Part shown: piece after piece, positions 45,997-57,143 of the stretch
Layout: each line of letters starts with the position of its first letter
Numbering within the stretch: the stretch's first letter is position 1
DNA from: Gilliamella sp. ESL0405
Lineage (GTDB): Bacteria > Pseudomonadota > Gammaproteobacteria > Enterobacterales > Orbaceae
Assembly: GCF_019469205.1 (NCBI RefSeq)
Contig: NZ_CP048265.1
Coordinates: 1,364,001 to 1,428,000 of the forward strand
Reading direction: 5' to 3'
DNA length: 64,000 nt
Notes under the pieces: generated by a model
Databases searched by the model: none
Told to the model about the DNA's origin: nothing
Seen by the model: only the letters and a program-made list of their open reading frames with translations
Made by a program: the position numbers and the translations under genes

Positions 45997-47430
45997 ATGA
46001 AAAACAATTCAGAACAGCCAACATTTTATTTTCATGATTATGAAACTTTTGGTATCAACCCTGCTTTAGACCGCCCCGCTCAATTTGCCGGCGTTAGAAC
46101 CGATTGTGATTTTAATATAATTGAAGAGCCTTTGGTCATTTACTGCCAATTAGCGCCAGACTATTTACCCAATCCAGAAGCTGCACTAATTACTGGTATT
46201 ACACCACAAATTGCCAATCAAAAAGGTGTGTGCGAAGCTGAATTTACCCAATTAATTTATCAAGCGTTTAGCAAAGCTAATACCTGTATTTTGGGTTATA
46301 ACAATATTCGCTTTGATGATGAAGTTACTCGTAATATTTTATACCGTAATTTTTATGATCCCTATGCGTATAGTTGGCAAAATGGCAATTCCAGATGGGA
46401 TCTTCTTGATGTTGTTCGAGCTTGTTATGCCTTAAGACCGGATGGAATTAACTGGCCAACTAACGATTTAGGTTTACCCAGCTTTAGGTTAGAACATTTA
46501 ACAAAAGCCAATAATATTGCTCACGAACATGCGCATGATGCCATGTCAGATGTTTATGCCACCATTGCCATGGCGAAACTGATAAAAGAGAAACAACCGA
46601 AACTTTTTCAATATTTTCTCTCAATGCGACATAAAAACAAAGTTGCCGAACTTATTGATGTAATCAATATGACACCAATAGTCCATGTTTCAGGAATGCT
46701 AGGCAGCTATCGAGGCAATCTGTCTTTAGTCTGCCCTATCGCCTGGCATCCAAGTAACAGTAATGCCGTTATTGTTTGTGATCTCACCGGGGATGTGGAT
46801 TCAATCATCAATTTACCCGTTGAGCAAATTAAAGAAAAGCTTTATACCAAAACAGAAGATTTAGAACTTAATGAATCTCGCATTCCGCTAAAATTAATAC
46901 ACAGCAACAAATGCCCTATTGTGGCACCGTTAAAAACATTGTTACCACAAAATGCTCAGCGATTTAATATCGATATTGACCAGTGCTTAGCAAAGCAACA
47001 AAAACTATTACAACATCAAATTGTACTGCAAGACAAAATGCGCGCATTATTTGATACTCAGCAGGACTACCCGATAAGTGATGATGTCGATGCCCAAATT
47101 TATAACGGTTTTTTAAATAGTCAGGATAAACTGCGTTGCCAGACTATTCGAACAACACCTATTGAATTATTGACAAGTTTATCATTGGATTTTGATGATC
47201 CTCGTCTGAGTAAGCTATTTTTTAGGTATAAAGCGAGAAATTATCCTCAAACTTTAACAGAACAAGAACAAATGATTTGGCGAGATCATTGTCGTGACAA
47301 GCTCACATCAGCAAAAGTCCAAGACTATCTATTAACACTCGAACAGCTTGCAGAAGCTAGCTATCAACAACCGGATAAAATCGCAATAATTAAACAACTT
47401 TATCATTATTGCCATTATTTAGTTGGATAA
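45997..47430 (+). CDS. sbcB: Exodeoxyribonuclease I
   Basis: 477 aa (E. coli 475). The DEDDh exonuclease motif FHDYETFG holds D14 and E16; RFDDEVTRN and HDAMSDVYAT supply the other acidic residues and histidine. SH3-like and helical domains follow. It degrades single-stranded DNA 3'-5' and interacts with SSB. Its upstream neighbour is the repressor-controlled small transcript, with no sign of co-transcription. Confidence 0.95.
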   Translation: MKNNSEQPTFYFHDYETFGINPALDRPAQFAGVRTDCDFNIIEEPLVIYCQLAPDYLPNPEAALITGITPQIANQKGVCEAEFTQLIYQAFSKANTCILGYNNIRFDDEVTRNILYRNFYDPYAYSWQNGNSRWDLLDVVRACYALRPDGINWPTNDLGLPSFRLEHLTKANNIAHEHAHDAMSDVYATIAMAKLIKEKQPKLFQYFLSMRHKNKVAELIDVINMTPIVHVSGMLGSYRGNLSLVCPIAWHPSNSNAVIVCDLTGDVDSIINLPVEQIKEKLYTKTEDLELNESRIPLKLIHSNKCPIVAPLKTLLPQNAQRFNIDIDQCLAKQQKLLQHQIVLQDKMRALFDTQQDYPISDDVDAQIYNGFLNSQDKLRCQTIRTTPIELLTSLSLDFDDPRLSKLFFRYKARNYPQTLTEQEQMIWRDHCRDKLTSAKVQDYLLTLEQLAEASYQQPDKIAIIKQLYHYCHYLVG

Positions 47431-47532
47431 TTCAATTTTACGGGCGTATCATACGCCTAAAAATATTTGTGTCATTCACAGCAACCGGAATGATGATCAT
47501 CATTAAAGTTTAAAAATAATAGCATTGACGTT

Positions 47533-47981
47533 ATGAAACATTTTTTAGCCAAACATGCCACGGTAAAACATCGGCTTTATTCTTTATACTATACACTTTT
47601 CAGTTACGGACGAGGGCTAATCATATTAACCCTTTGTTTGTGGGCAGGGAATATTCTTTCTGAGCTGTTACCGATCATGATACCCGGCAGTATTATCGGT
47701 TTATTAATTTTATTTTTCTTATTGGCTTTTCAATTGATCCCAACATGTTGGATTAAAAACAGTTGTAATCTGTTTATGCGTTATATGACAGTGCTTTTTA
47801 TTCCCGCAGCTATGGGCATCATGGATAATTACGCTTTGTTGTTAAAAAACTGGGTACCGATTATCTTTGCTAGTGTTGGTGGTTCATTTATAGTATTGCT
47901 CTTAACTGCTTATTTAACTGAGTTTTTACATAAACCAGAAAAATCATCACTTCATCAAACACCAAACGAGGAAAAACAATC

Positions 47982-47985
<4 letters not shown>
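47533..47985 (+). CDS. CidA/LrgA family membrane protein (YohJ-like)
   Basis: 150 aa, four hydrophobic helices, with the family pattern LCLWAGNILSELLPIMIPGSIIGLLILFFLLAF and RYMTVLFIPAAMGIMDNY. LrgA/CidA proteins are holin-like, linked to murein hydrolase control and to small-metabolite export. Its stop overlaps the lrgB-type start (ATGA), so the two are coupled. The pair followed by sanA matches the enteric yohJ-yohK-(cdd)-sanA neighbourhood. Confidence 0.85.
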
Positions 47986-49320
<1,335 letters not shown>

Positions 49321-49335
49321 TTAGAGCGTTAAAAT

Positions 49336-49379
49336 CTTGTCAAGAACTTTCAGAAAATATATACGTTTAAGTATAAAAA
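49336..49379 (+). repeat. ~43-bp intergenic repeat, copy B
   Basis: Contains TGTCAAGAACTTTCAGAAAA followed by TATATACGTTTAAGTATAAAAA. It is nearly identical to 49623-49666 (about three differences) and similar to 24930-24971, all in the same orientation. Confidence 0.7.
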
Positions 49380-49439
49380 TGGTTAAATCATCGCAATTAA
49401 AAAGGTTTAATCTTGAAAATTGACTTCCAGCTTTTATGT

Positions 49440-49604
49440 TTAAGGAATCTTAGGATAACGGTTGACTGCTTTATAAGTTCTACGACTGAATTTAATGCAT
49501 ATTTCACAATTAGCAACTGAGGTTAACACATCAATTGAAAGCTCCATGATACCTAAACAATCAAAATAACTGGCAATGCCTTTACTATTATTAATAATCG
49601 TCAC
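49440..49604 (-). CDS. Short ORF or gene remnant between two direct repeats (54 aa)
   Basis: The frame opens at GTG and reads VTIINNSKGIASYFDCLGIM, then ELSIDVLTSVANCEICIKFS and a basic end RRTYKAVNRYPKIP. Its composition is protein-like, but no ribosome site is visible. It lies between repeat copies B and C, so the interval 49380-49622 may be what remains of a small inserted gene. Family not recognised. Confidence 0.35.
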   Translation of the reverse strand: MTIINNSKGIASYFDCLGIMELSIDVLTSVANCEICIKFSRRTYKAVNRYPKIP

Positions 49605-49622
49605 TTGCTAGTAACAAAAAAT

Positions 49623-49666
49623 CCTGTCAAGAACTTTCAGAAAATATATGCGTTTTAGTATAAAAA
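49623..49666 (+). repeat. ~43-bp intergenic repeat, copy C
   Basis: Direct repeat of copy B, 287 bp downstream. On the minus strand both copies end in TTCTTGACA, a -35-like hexamer, so the unit could carry promoter activity. Confidence 0.7.
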
Positions 49667-49760
49667 CCAATTTAAATTTTATTGAGTCTCAAATTTTAGA
49701 TTGCATTTTTATGCAAAAAAAAGTAATATTTAGTCAATTGAAATTTATGTTAAACGAATA

Positions 49761-50489
49761 ATGAATATTGAATTAAGCCATATTAACTGTTTTTATGGTG
49801 ATCATCAGGCATTGAATGATGTCTCACTGTGTTATCCATTAGGTGAAACGATCGTATTACTTGGTCAAAGTGGCGCAGGTAAAAGCTCGTTATTAAAAGT
49901 ATTTAATTTGCTTGAAATACCAACCTCAGGCGAAATGACAATTGCCGATTCACATTTTGATTTTTCCAAAAAAATTAGCGAATCAGCGATTCGATCATTG
50001 CGTAAAAATGTTGGCATGGTTTTTCAAAATTATAATTTATGGCCACATTTAACTGTGCTTGAAAACTTAATTGAAGCACCTTGTCAGGTATTAAAGCTTT
50101 CAAAAAAAGAAGCAAGTGATAAAGCGATGGCAATTTTAAATCGGTTACAGATTGCAGAAATGGCAGATCGCTACCCTCTCCACCTTTCCGGAGGACAACA
50201 ACAACGAGTTGCGATTGCTAGAGCATTAATGATGGAGCCACAAATATTATTATTTGATGAGCCTACTGCGGCTTTAGATCCCGCAATTACATCACAAATT
50301 GCGGAAATTATTAACGAGCTGTCGCAAACAGGTATTACTCAAATTATTGTCACGCATGAAGTTGATTTTGCTCGCAAAGTGGCATCACAAGTAATTTACA
50401 TGGAGCATGGTAAAATTGTTGAGCAAGGACAACTTGAATGTTTTGCTCATCCAAAAACCGAAGCATTTAAAGCTTATTTATCACATTAA
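49761..50489 (+). CDS. artP: Arginine ABC transporter ATP-binding protein
   Basis: 242 aa, polar-amino-acid ABC ATPase. Walker [11 protein letters not shown]-loop [17 protein letters not shown], signature [15 protein letters not shown] and Walker [13 protein letters not shown] are visible. The start [21 protein letters not shown] matches ArtP. It is the first gene of artP-binding protein-artQ-artM, the enteric art order. Confidence 0.9.
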   Translation: MNIELSHINCFYGDHQALNDVSLCYPLGETIVLLGQSGAGKSSLLKVFNLLEIPTSGEMTIADSHFDFSKKISESAIRSLRKNVGMVFQNYNLWPHLTVLENLIEAPCQVLKLSKKEASDKAMAILNRLQIAEMADRYPLHLSGGQQQRVAIARALMMEPQILLFDEPTAALDPAITSQIAEIINELSQTGITQIIVTHEVDFARKVASQVIYMEHGKIVEQGQLECFAHPKTEAFKAYLSH

Positions 50490-50512
50490 TAATATTCAAT
50501 TTGGGTGGATAT

Positions 50513-51247
50513 ATGAAAAAAACATTACTAGCCATTTTTCTTGCCGGTGCTGCATTGACAGCTCAAGCAGCAGAAAACTTAACAATCGGTACAGAAGCAA
50601 CTTATGCGCCGTTTGAATTTACCAATGATAAAAATGAAATTGTTGGATTTGATATTGATGTAATTAACAAAGTTTGTGAAGAGATGAAAGTATCTTGCAA
50701 AATTGTTAATCAATCTTTTGACGGTTTAATTCCAAGCTTAAAAACCCGTCGTATTGATGCGGCAATTGCCGGCATAGACATCACTCCTGAGCGTCAAAAA
50801 CAGGTCGATTTCACGAAAATCTATTATGATGACAGTTCGATCCAGTTCATCACATTAAAAGATACATTAACTAGCCTTGATCAATTAAAAGGTAAACGTG
50901 TTGGTATTCAAAAAGGGACAACTTATTCAAAATACTTAGCTGAAAAGTTCCCGGATGTTAAAGCAGTAAGCTACGATAGCTATCAATTTGCTTTCTTAGA
51001 TTTAAAAGCCAAACGTATTGATGCTATTGTTTCAAGCTCTTTTGTTGCTGGTGACTGGTTAGGTAAAGATGCGGATATTGTTGCATTAGGCGATAAAATC
51101 ACCGACCATGAATTTTTTGGTGAAGGCTTAGGTATTGCCTTACGAAAAGGTAATGATCAATTACTTGAGCAATTTAATAACGCCATTGATAAACTGAAAG
51201 CCAATGGCGAATTAGATGCGATTTATAAAAAATGGTTTAATAAATAA
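50513..51247 (+). CDS. artJ: Arginine-binding periplasmic protein (ArtJ/ArtI)
   Basis: About 244 aa from MKKTLLAIFLAGAALTAQA, a Sec signal cut before AENLTIG; the ATG at 50513 has GGGTGGA upstream, while the frame extends to a TTG at 50501 without support. SBP_bac_3 signatures GTEATYAPFEF, GFDIDVI and DAAIAGIDITPERQKQVDF are present. It captures basic amino acids for ArtQM. ArtI and ArtJ cannot be told apart here. Confidence 0.88.
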   Translation: MKKTLLAIFLAGAALTAQAAENLTIGTEATYAPFEFTNDKNEIVGFDIDVINKVCEEMKVSCKIVNQSFDGLIPSLKTRRIDAAIAGIDITPERQKQVDFTKIYYDDSSIQFITLKDTLTSLDQLKGKRVGIQKGTTYSKYLAEKFPDVKAVSYDSYQFAFLDLKAKRIDAIVSSSFVAGDWLGKDADIVALGDKITDHEFFGEGLGIALRKGNDQLLEQFNNAIDKLKANGELDAIYKKWFNK

Positions 51248-51280
51248 TTATTAACCAGTTAGCTACTGTCTTATTGTGAT

Positions 51281-51313
51281 CTCGCCGCATATTCTGCGGC
51301 GAGTTTATTTTTT
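51281..51313 (+). terminator. Intra-operon terminator between the binding protein and artQ
   Basis: Perfect 8-bp stem CTCGCCGC/GCGGCGAG with a 7-nt loop followed by TTTATTTTTT. Partial read-through would give more binding protein than permease, a common ABC operon design. Confidence 0.85.
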
Positions 51314-51333
51314 AATTTAACTACGGTTTTTTT

Positions 51334-52107
51334 ATGTCAGATTTTTTTGCACACGGTATAGACTCAATACTCTCTTCAATGGATGGGTATATATTGCCGC
51401 TTACCCAAGCGACAGCAATCACATTATCATTGGCTTTTGTGTCGCTGATTATTGGAATGTTTTTTGCCTTTATATTTACCATTTTAGAATCGGTACCGGT
51501 TAAACCGGTTGCATGGCTGATGTCTCTTTTTAATTTGACAATTAGAGCGTTACCGGAATTATTGATCGTTGTCGCTATCTACACTGGTTTGCCTCTATTG
51601 TTAATCGCATTAGATGACGGTTTCACTGTTTCACTCGGTTTTACCTCTTTTACTGTAAAAATGCACATTGAAAACACTCAACCGTCTCCATTTTTGTGTG
51701 GTGTTATAGCGTTGTCGCTACTCTATGCAGTTTACGCTTCTCAAACACTTCGTGGCGCTTTTAAAGCCATATCAAACGGACAGAAGCAAGCAGCTCAAGT
51801 TTTAGGGCTTAGCAAAACAAGGACATTTTTTCGCATTATTATGCCGCAAATGTGGCGCCATGCCATACCGGGTTTAAGTAATCAATGGCTAATTTTATTA
51901 AAAGATACCGCTTTAGTATCGGCAATTGCAATCGATGATCTTATGATGCAAACCAAAACCATTATAGCCCGGACTAATCAACCGTTTTTATGGTATTTCA
52001 TTGCAATGATTATCTATCTGATTATTTCGATTTTGAGTCAGAAAGTGATAACACGAATTGAAAAACGAGCAACTTATTTCGAACAACCAACATCAACAAA
52101 TAGTTAG
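51334..52107 (+). CDS. artQ: Arginine ABC transporter permease ArtQ
   Basis: 257 aa, about five hydrophobic helices. The His/Glu/Gln-type permease motif is seen in RALPELLIVVAIY and the EAA-like loop in AISNGQKQAAQVLGLSKTRTFFRIIMPQ. It forms the membrane channel with ArtM. It follows the intra-operon terminator. Confidence 0.87.
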   Translation: MSDFFAHGIDSILSSMDGYILPLTQATAITLSLAFVSLIIGMFFAFIFTILESVPVKPVAWLMSLFNLTIRALPELLIVVAIYTGLPLLLIALDDGFTVSLGFTSFTVKMHIENTQPSPFLCGVIALSLLYAVYASQTLRGAFKAISNGQKQAAQVLGLSKTRTFFRIIMPQMWRHAIPGLSNQWLILLKDTALVSAIAIDDLMMQTKTIIARTNQPFLWYFIAMIIYLIISILSQKVITRIEKRATYFEQPTSTNS

Positions 52108-52119
52108 TAAGGTCATATT

Positions 52120-52797
52120 ATGTCTGATAATTTTATCTATTATCTTAGCGTTATTCTTAAAGGACTTCCTGATACATTGAGTTTGGGAATTTTGGGGATA
52201 TTATCGGCAGGACTTTTAGCTATCTGTTTTTCTTGCTTATTATCATTAAATTCGTCAATTTTAACTAAGGTTATTCGAACTTACATTATCATCTTTACCG
52301 GTTCGCCTTTATTAGTGCAACTGTTTTTAATTTACTACGGGCCTTCTCAATTTGGTGATATTTTAAGTAAAATGCCAAATTTTTACGCATTCATCTCATC
52401 CCCTTGGTTCTGTGCTTATTTGGCATTAACCTTAAATAGTGCGGCTTATACCACCCAAATATTTTACGGTGCACTAAAATCGGTGCCTAAGGGACAATGG
52501 CAAGCATGTGAAGCCTTAGGCATGAATAAGCTACAAAGCTTAAAAATAGTTATGCCATATGCTTTAAAACGTTCACTTTCCACCTATTCCAATGAAGTGG
52601 TCTTTGTGGTCAAAGGCACTGCGTTAGCTTCCATGATTCCAGTAATGGATATTATGGGATACAGCAATGAGCTCAATGGAGATTATTACGATTTCTCTAT
52701 TTTTATTGTCGCTGGGTTAATCTACCTCTTGATAAATGGTATTTTAAGCACCATTATGAGGATTATAGAGAAAAAAGCCCTCACATTCGAAAACTAA
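52120..52797 (+). CDS. artM: Arginine ABC transporter permease ArtM
   Basis: 225 aa. It carries the paired permease motif [16 protein letters not shown] and the coupling loop [28 protein letters not shown]. It is the second half of the ArtQM channel. The uvrC start follows 1 nt after its stop, so uvrC may be partly read from the art transcript. Confidence 0.87.
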   Translation: MSDNFIYYLSVILKGLPDTLSLGILGILSAGLLAICFSCLLSLNSSILTKVIRTYIIIFTGSPLLVQLFLIYYGPSQFGDILSKMPNFYAFISSPWFCAYLALTLNSAAYTTQIFYGALKSVPKGQWQACEALGMNKLQSLKIVMPYALKRSLSTYSNEVVFVVKGTALASMIPVMDIMGYSNELNGDYYDFSIFIVAGLIYLLINGILSTIMRIIEKKALTFEN

Positions 52798-52798
52798 T

Positions 52799-54634
52799 AT
52801 GAGCCAATTTGATTCTACATCTTTTCTAAAAACAGTCCCGCATAAACCGGGTATTTATCAGATGTTTAATGATAAAGATACGATTATTTATGTGGGAAAA
52901 GCTAAAGATCTTAATAACCGATTAAAAAGCTATTTTAACAGCAGTAAAAAAACATTAAAAACAGATATGCTAGTAAGCCATATCAATCGGGTTGAATTTA
53001 CTATTACCAATACCGAAACCGAAGCCTTACTGCTTGAACAGACTTATATTAAAAAACATCAGCCTCGTTATAATGTTTTGTTAAAAGATGACAAAAGCTA
53101 TCCTTTTATCAAATTAAGCAAGGAACGTCATCCACAACTATCGCTGTATCGAGGTGCAGTTAATCGGAAAAAAGATGAATTTTTTGGCCCTTATCCTAGT
53201 GGATATGCGGTCAAACAAATATTAGCCTTATTACAGAAAACCTTTCCAATAAGGCAATGCCTTAATACGACCTATCGAAATCGAACTCGCCCTTGCCTGC
53301 AATATCAAATCAAACGCTGTCTTGGGCCTTGTGTAGCGGGATTGGTCAGTGATGAGGATTATAATGAACAAGTTAACTATGTCAGACTGTTCCTGTCCGG
53401 GCAATCAGAGCAAATCTTGCAGAAAATTACTGAAGATATGCAAAAGGCAAGCAGTGATCTAAATTTTGAGAAAGCAGCTGTGTTACGTGATCAGCTACAA
53501 GCTATTAAGCACATAAATGAAAAACAAGCAATTTATAATAATAATGATAACCTCGATGTGATTGGATTCCATTATGAGTTGGGTTTAGCTTGTATTTACG
53601 TGTTATTTATTCGTAACGGGCAAACTTTTGGTCACCGTTCTTATTTCCCTAAGGTGCCTTCAAACACTGAGCTTGAAGAAGTTATTGAAACATTTTTAGG
53701 GCAATTCTATCTTCAGGGTAACCAAAATAGAAATATCCCGAAAAAGATCTTACTTAATTTTTCATTGTCTGATAAACAGCCAATGGAAGAGACCCTGTCA
53801 CTTATCGCAGAACACCAAGTTAAGCTGGTTGATGAGCCAAAAGGTGACAATCTTAAGCTATTAAATATAGCCACCGTTAACGCTCGAACCGAAGTGAAAA
53901 ATAAACTATTAGAAAACTCGACCATTAAGCAAAAATATGATGCCTTAAAAGCGTTTTTAGGAATTGAAAAAATTAAGCGTATGGAATGCTTTGATATCAG
54001 CCATTTTATGGGGAAAAATACGATTGCATCTTGTGTTGTGTTTGATGATAAAGGCCCGGTTAAATCGGAATTTCGCCGTTATAACATCACCGGCATTACG
54101 CCAGGCGATGATTATGCGGCTATGGAACAAGTTCTTACTCGTCGATATAACAAAAAAGATTTACCGGAAGAGAAAATTCCGGACATCATTTTTATTGACG
54201 GCGGAAAAGGACAACTCAATCAAGCATTACAAGTTTTTGAAAACTTGAGTGTTAATTGGGATAAAAATCATCCTATTTTAATTGGTGTTGCCAAAGGTGC
54301 GGAACGCAAAGAGGGATTAGAAACACTTTTCTTTGAAGCACATGGAACAGGTCATTACCTTGATGATCACTCCCCTGCTCTGTTGCTTATCCAGCAAATT
54401 CGCAATGCTTCACACGATCATGCTATCGTTGGGCAACGCAAAAAAGGCGTGAAGCAGCTAACTGATAGTGCTTTAGAGCATATTGAAGGCATAGGCGGTA
54501 AAAGACGACAAGCTCTTCTTAAACATTTTGGCGGATTAAGAGAGTTGAAAAATGCAAGTATTGATGAAATTGCTCAAGTACAAGGTATTTCAAAATCTTT
54601 AGCTGAAAAAATTTATCTAAATTTACAACAATAG
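52799..54634 (+). CDS. uvrC: Excinuclease ABC subunit C
   Basis: 611 aa (E. coli 610). The N-terminal GIY-YIG nuclease ([10 protein letters not shown]...[10 protein letters not shown]), a UVR domain (~200-240), the RNase H-like C-terminal nuclease ([26 protein letters not shown]) and a terminal helix-hairpin-helix pair ([21 protein letters not shown]) are visible. It makes both incisions in nucleotide excision repair. It precedes pgsA, as in enteric genomes. Confidence 0.96.
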   Translation: MSQFDSTSFLKTVPHKPGIYQMFNDKDTIIYVGKAKDLNNRLKSYFNSSKKTLKTDMLVSHINRVEFTITNTETEALLLEQTYIKKHQPRYNVLLKDDKSYPFIKLSKERHPQLSLYRGAVNRKKDEFFGPYPSGYAVKQILALLQKTFPIRQCLNTTYRNRTRPCLQYQIKRCLGPCVAGLVSDEDYNEQVNYVRLFLSGQSEQILQKITEDMQKASSDLNFEKAAVLRDQLQAIKHINEKQAIYNNNDNLDVIGFHYELGLACIYVLFIRNGQTFGHRSYFPKVPSNTELEEVIETFLGQFYLQGNQNRNIPKKILLNFSLSDKQPMEETLSLIAEHQVKLVDEPKGDNLKLLNIATVNARTEVKNKLLENSTIKQKYDALKAFLGIEKIKRMECFDISHFMGKNTIASCVVFDDKGPVKSEFRRYNITGITPGDDYAAMEQVLTRRYNKKDLPEEKIPDIIFIDGGKGQLNQALQVFENLSVNWDKNHPILIGVAKGAERKEGLETLFFEAHGTGHYLDDHSPALLLIQQIRNASHDHAIVGQRKKGVKQLTDSALEHIEGIGGKRRQALLKHFGGLRELKNASIDEIAQVQGISKSLAEKIYLNLQQ

Positions 54635-54742
54635 CACATTGAAAAATTAACATATTTCAGGCAACATAATCATAAAGAATCACTGTTTTTTAATTATCGC
54701 TATTCTATTGATTAATAAAACAAAAAAAAGAGCTTATGTCAC

Positions 54743-55297
54743 ATGAAAATCAACTTCCCTACTTTCTTAACACTGTTTCGCGTTATATTAATACCTTTTT
54801 TTGTGCTAGCTTTTTACCTTTTTCCTCATGATTGGTCTGGTTTTTTTTCAGCATTAATATTTTTAATCGCTGCTGTTACTGATGTGTTAGATGGATATCT
54901 TGCTCGTCGTTTAGGACAAACGACAAAATTTGGTGCTTTTCTTGATCCTGTTGCTGATAAAATTATGGTCACTATCGCTTTGGTTCTCATTACCCAATAT
55001 TATCAAGCTTGGTGGATCTCAATTCCGGCAATCATTATCGTTTCCAGAGAAATTATTATATCCGCTTTACGTGAATGGATGGCTGAAATTGGTAAACGCA
55101 ATAACGTTGCCGTCTCATCGATAGGTAAAATCAAGACCATTGCCCAAATGACCGCACTAACCTGGCTACTTTGGCGTCCATGTGATCTTGTCATCTATGC
55201 GGGGCTGGCAGCGCTTTTCTTTGCTACAGTTCTAACTTTATTGTCCATGTTCCAATATTTATGGATAGCACAAAGTGATTTGTTAGATGAAGAATAA
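54743..55297 (+). CDS. pgsA: CDP-diacylglycerol-glycerol-3-phosphate 3-phosphatidyltransferase
   Basis: 184 aa (E. coli 182). The CDP-alcohol phosphotransferase motif D-x2-D-G-x2-A-R-x8-G-x3-D-x3-D is complete: D47, D50, G51, A54, R55, G64, D68 and D72. It makes phosphatidylglycerol phosphate at the inner membrane. The uvrC-pgsA-tRNA order is conserved in enteric bacteria. Confidence 0.95.
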   Translation: MKINFPTFLTLFRVILIPFFVLAFYLFPHDWSGFFSALIFLIAAVTDVLDGYLARRLGQTTKFGAFLDPVADKIMVTIALVLITQYYQAWWISIPAIIIVSREIIISALREWMAEIGKRNNVAVSSIGKIKTIAQMTALTWLLWRPCDLVIYAGLAALFFATVLTLLSMFQYLWIAQSDLLDEE

Positions 55298-55327
55298 TTT
55301 ATCGGAAAGTCGATAATCGTTAGTTTT

Positions 55328-55369
55328 AGTGTAATTTTGTTATCTTCTGTAAGTTCACAAAATTACACT
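55328..55369. repeat. 13-bp perfect hairpin downstream of pgsA
   Basis: AGTGTAATTTTGT and ACAAAATTACACT are exact inverse copies separated by 16 nt. No U-run follows on either strand. It may stabilise the pgsA mRNA 3' end or be a DNA-binding site. Confidence 0.5.
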
Positions 55370-55448
55370 TCTCAATCCCCAAAAACTCAATATTAAACCA
55401 ACAATAAGCTAAACATTGAGCAATTAAACAATTAATCCAAAATTTATG

Positions 55449-55476
55449 TTGACTGAAATCTCAAGATAGGTAAAAT
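55449..55476 (+). promoter_or_regulatory. Promoter of the tRNA-Leu/tRNA-Gly unit
   Basis: -35 TTGACT (55449-55454), 16-bp spacer, -10 TAAAAT (55471-55476), followed by GCAC. The expected start is about 35 nt before mature tRNA-Leu. Confidence 0.6.
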
Positions 55477-55518
55477 GCACTGCATTCAAAGCGAATTACC
55501 TTACGTAATAAGTTTTGA

Positions 55519-55606
55519 GCCCGGGTGGTGAAATCGGTAGACACAAGGGATTTAAAATCCCTCGGCCTTTTTGGCCGTGCGAGTTCAAGTCTCGCCCCGG
55601 GCACCA
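55519..55606 (+). tRNA. tRNA-Leu (UAA)
   Basis: 88 nt with encoded CCA and a long variable arm (CGGCCTTTTTGGCCG). Acceptor GCCCGGG pairs with CCCGGGC; the anticodon loop reads GATTTAAAATC with TAA. It corresponds to E. coli leuZ downstream of pgsA. Confidence 0.97.
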
Positions 55607-55625
55607 TTTAAAACACTTCTCTTAT

Positions 55626-55701
55626 GCGGGAATAGCTCAGTTGGTAGAGCGCAACCTTGCCAAGGTTGAGGTCGCGAGTTCGAACCTCGTTTCCCGCTCC
55701 A
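55626..55701 (+). tRNA. tRNA-Gly (GCC)
   Basis: 76 nt with encoded CCA. Acceptor GCGGGAA pairs with TTCCCGC, anticodon GCC, T-arm GAGTTCGAACCTC. It corresponds to E. coli glyW. The order here is Leu-Gly and the tRNA-Cys found between them in E. coli is absent. Confidence 0.97.
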
Positions 55702-55855
55702 ATATCGCGTTTAAAAACTTCTCTATACATCTTTTATTCATTAAGAAATCGAGCGGTTTACGTTTTATCTGTCCGTATAGGTTTTTATTAATATCGATAC
55801 ATTTAAGATAAAATGAATTGTTACTTGTATGAGTATCTGTTCTGTTCCTTTATTA

Positions 55856-55885
55856 CCCAGTAATAATTCTCTATCTATTGCTGGG
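55856..55885 (+). terminator. Possible tRNA-unit terminator
   Basis: Near-perfect 10-bp arms CCCAGTAATA/TATTGCTGGG followed by a T-rich stretch TTGTTTATGTTGTTTATTTT. It is the best stem within 200 nt of tRNA-Gly. The rest of 55702-56339 shows no intact gene. Confidence 0.4.
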
Positions 55886-56339
55886 TTGTTTATGTTGTTT
55901 ATTTTAAGGTAATAATCATTTTATTATTGAATAGTATCATCAAGTTCATGGCTGATGCAGTCTGAACTCTTTAATGATAAATGATAATTTTCAACACAAT
56001 AGTTGTTAATACGCCCCTTTCATGCGGTTTAATGATTTGGAAAACGGAATCTAAAAAACAAACTTTAAACATTTAAAGATGGTAACGGTCTTTAGTTATT
56101 AGTCGATACTAATTGAAGTCGTTGGCATTTACGTTATTATTGGCTAAAAAACAACAAATGATTTGTTTTATTGAATATTCTAAAATAATTTCAAAAAAGG
56201 TATATATTAAAGTTTTTGAGATACGGCAGAAACTTTTACAAGGAATTGATCCTCAAAACTTAACAAGTCAGACAGGCAGGATAAGCTAAAAACTGGGACA
56301 ACATATAGCACAATTCCGTATAACTAACGCCTCACTATG

Positions 56340-56390
56340 CTTCGTTATCGAATCCTACGCAGGTCATACCTGTGTAAGATTGGCACGAAG
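56340..56390. repeat. Long imperfect hairpin near the start of the accessory region
   Basis: About 23-25 nt arms, from CTTCGTTATCGAATC to a matching end GATTGGCACGAAG, with inner GCAGGT/ACCTGT pairs and a CAT loop. There is no U-run. It is GC-rich compared with the surroundings and may be a remnant of a mobile element end. Confidence 0.4.
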
Positions 56391-56411
56391 GAAGGAAAAA
56401 AGTAAATTTAT

Positions 56412-56918
56412 CTAGATATAGCCTTTTTTATGCAAACATATACTCATTTTTTTCTGAGCTTCTTTACGATTATTTTCTAAATAATCTACAAGAGAATCTG
56501 GATATAAAGAATTTTTAGAAAAAACATCAAACTGAATTTGTAAGCATTCGAAATAATATATTTTATCAAGTTTTATTAAATATAAAAACGCTAAATCACC
56601 CTTCTTAAGTTTTGTTGATTTTAATTTTGTTTCTACATTAACCAATTGATTGTTTGTAATATTGTCTAGAAGGACTTTTATCTTTTTTTTATCTTTTTTA
56701 AGATCCATATAATATTGATCAATAATAAAATTATCTTCAAGACTATCCCAACTTAGTACAATATCATCTCCAAACTCGATATTGAATATATTTTCATTGT
56801 TCTTTTTAGTATCTAAAGTTATCATTCCACCATTAATAGTAAATTCATGTGCAGTCTTGTTTTCACTACACCCAATAAAAAACATACATATACAAGAAAT
56901 TAAAATTAAATTTTTCAT
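56412..56918 (-). CDS. Hypothetical lipoprotein
   Basis: 168 aa from MKNLILISCICMFFIGC, a lipoprotein signal with lipobox F-I-G-C17. The frame is open 60 nt further upstream (to 56978), but the signal peptide supports the internal ATG; neither start has a clear ribosome site. The mature part is Lys/Asp/Asn-rich with predicted beta strands (HEFTINGGMITLDT) and a helical C-terminus with two cysteines. No family recognised. It lies in the accessory region before the helicase gene on the opposite strand. Confidence 0.6.
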   Translation of the reverse strand: MKNLILISCICMFFIGCSENKTAHEFTINGGMITLDTKKNNENIFNIEFGDDIVLSWDSLEDNFIIDQYYMDLKKDKKKIKVLLDNITNNQLVNVETKLKSTKLKKGDLAFLYLIKLDKIYYFECLQIQFDVFSKNSLYPDSLVDYLENNRKEAQKKMSICLHKKGYI

Positions 56919-57047
56919 ATTATTAATAATTAAGTTTTCTCTAAAAAATGGGATTTTATTTGCAATGTTTTCATCCATTTCGGTAAAATGATTAAAAGCG
57001 CTATCTTACAAATAACAAATTATGATACCGTTGTTTAACGCTTTTAT

Positions 57048-57143
57048 CTATTCTGATGCCGGATGAGATTTAGGTAAATCGTACAACAAATCACATGTTA
57101 CACCTAGTGGTGCCAAAATTGTAGCAATATCTCTCCTAATGGG
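57048..57143 (-). pseudogene. 31-codon coding remnant
   Basis: A minus-strand frame reads PIRRDIATILAPLGVTCDL then LYDLPKSHPASE and stop, with a stop codon directly upstream and no start codon. The residue composition is protein-like, suggesting the 3' end of a lost gene. The stretches 56979-57047 and 57144-57599 show no gene; the latter must hold the helicase promoter. Confidence 0.35.

Noticed and set aside
47438-47465. GGCGTA/TACGCC stem after sbcB as a terminator
   Set aside because: Only 6 bp and followed by TAAAAAT rather than a T-run; too weak to call.
55515-55811. 98-aa plus-strand ORF
   Set aside because: It is only a frame through tRNA-Leu and tRNA-Gly sequence.
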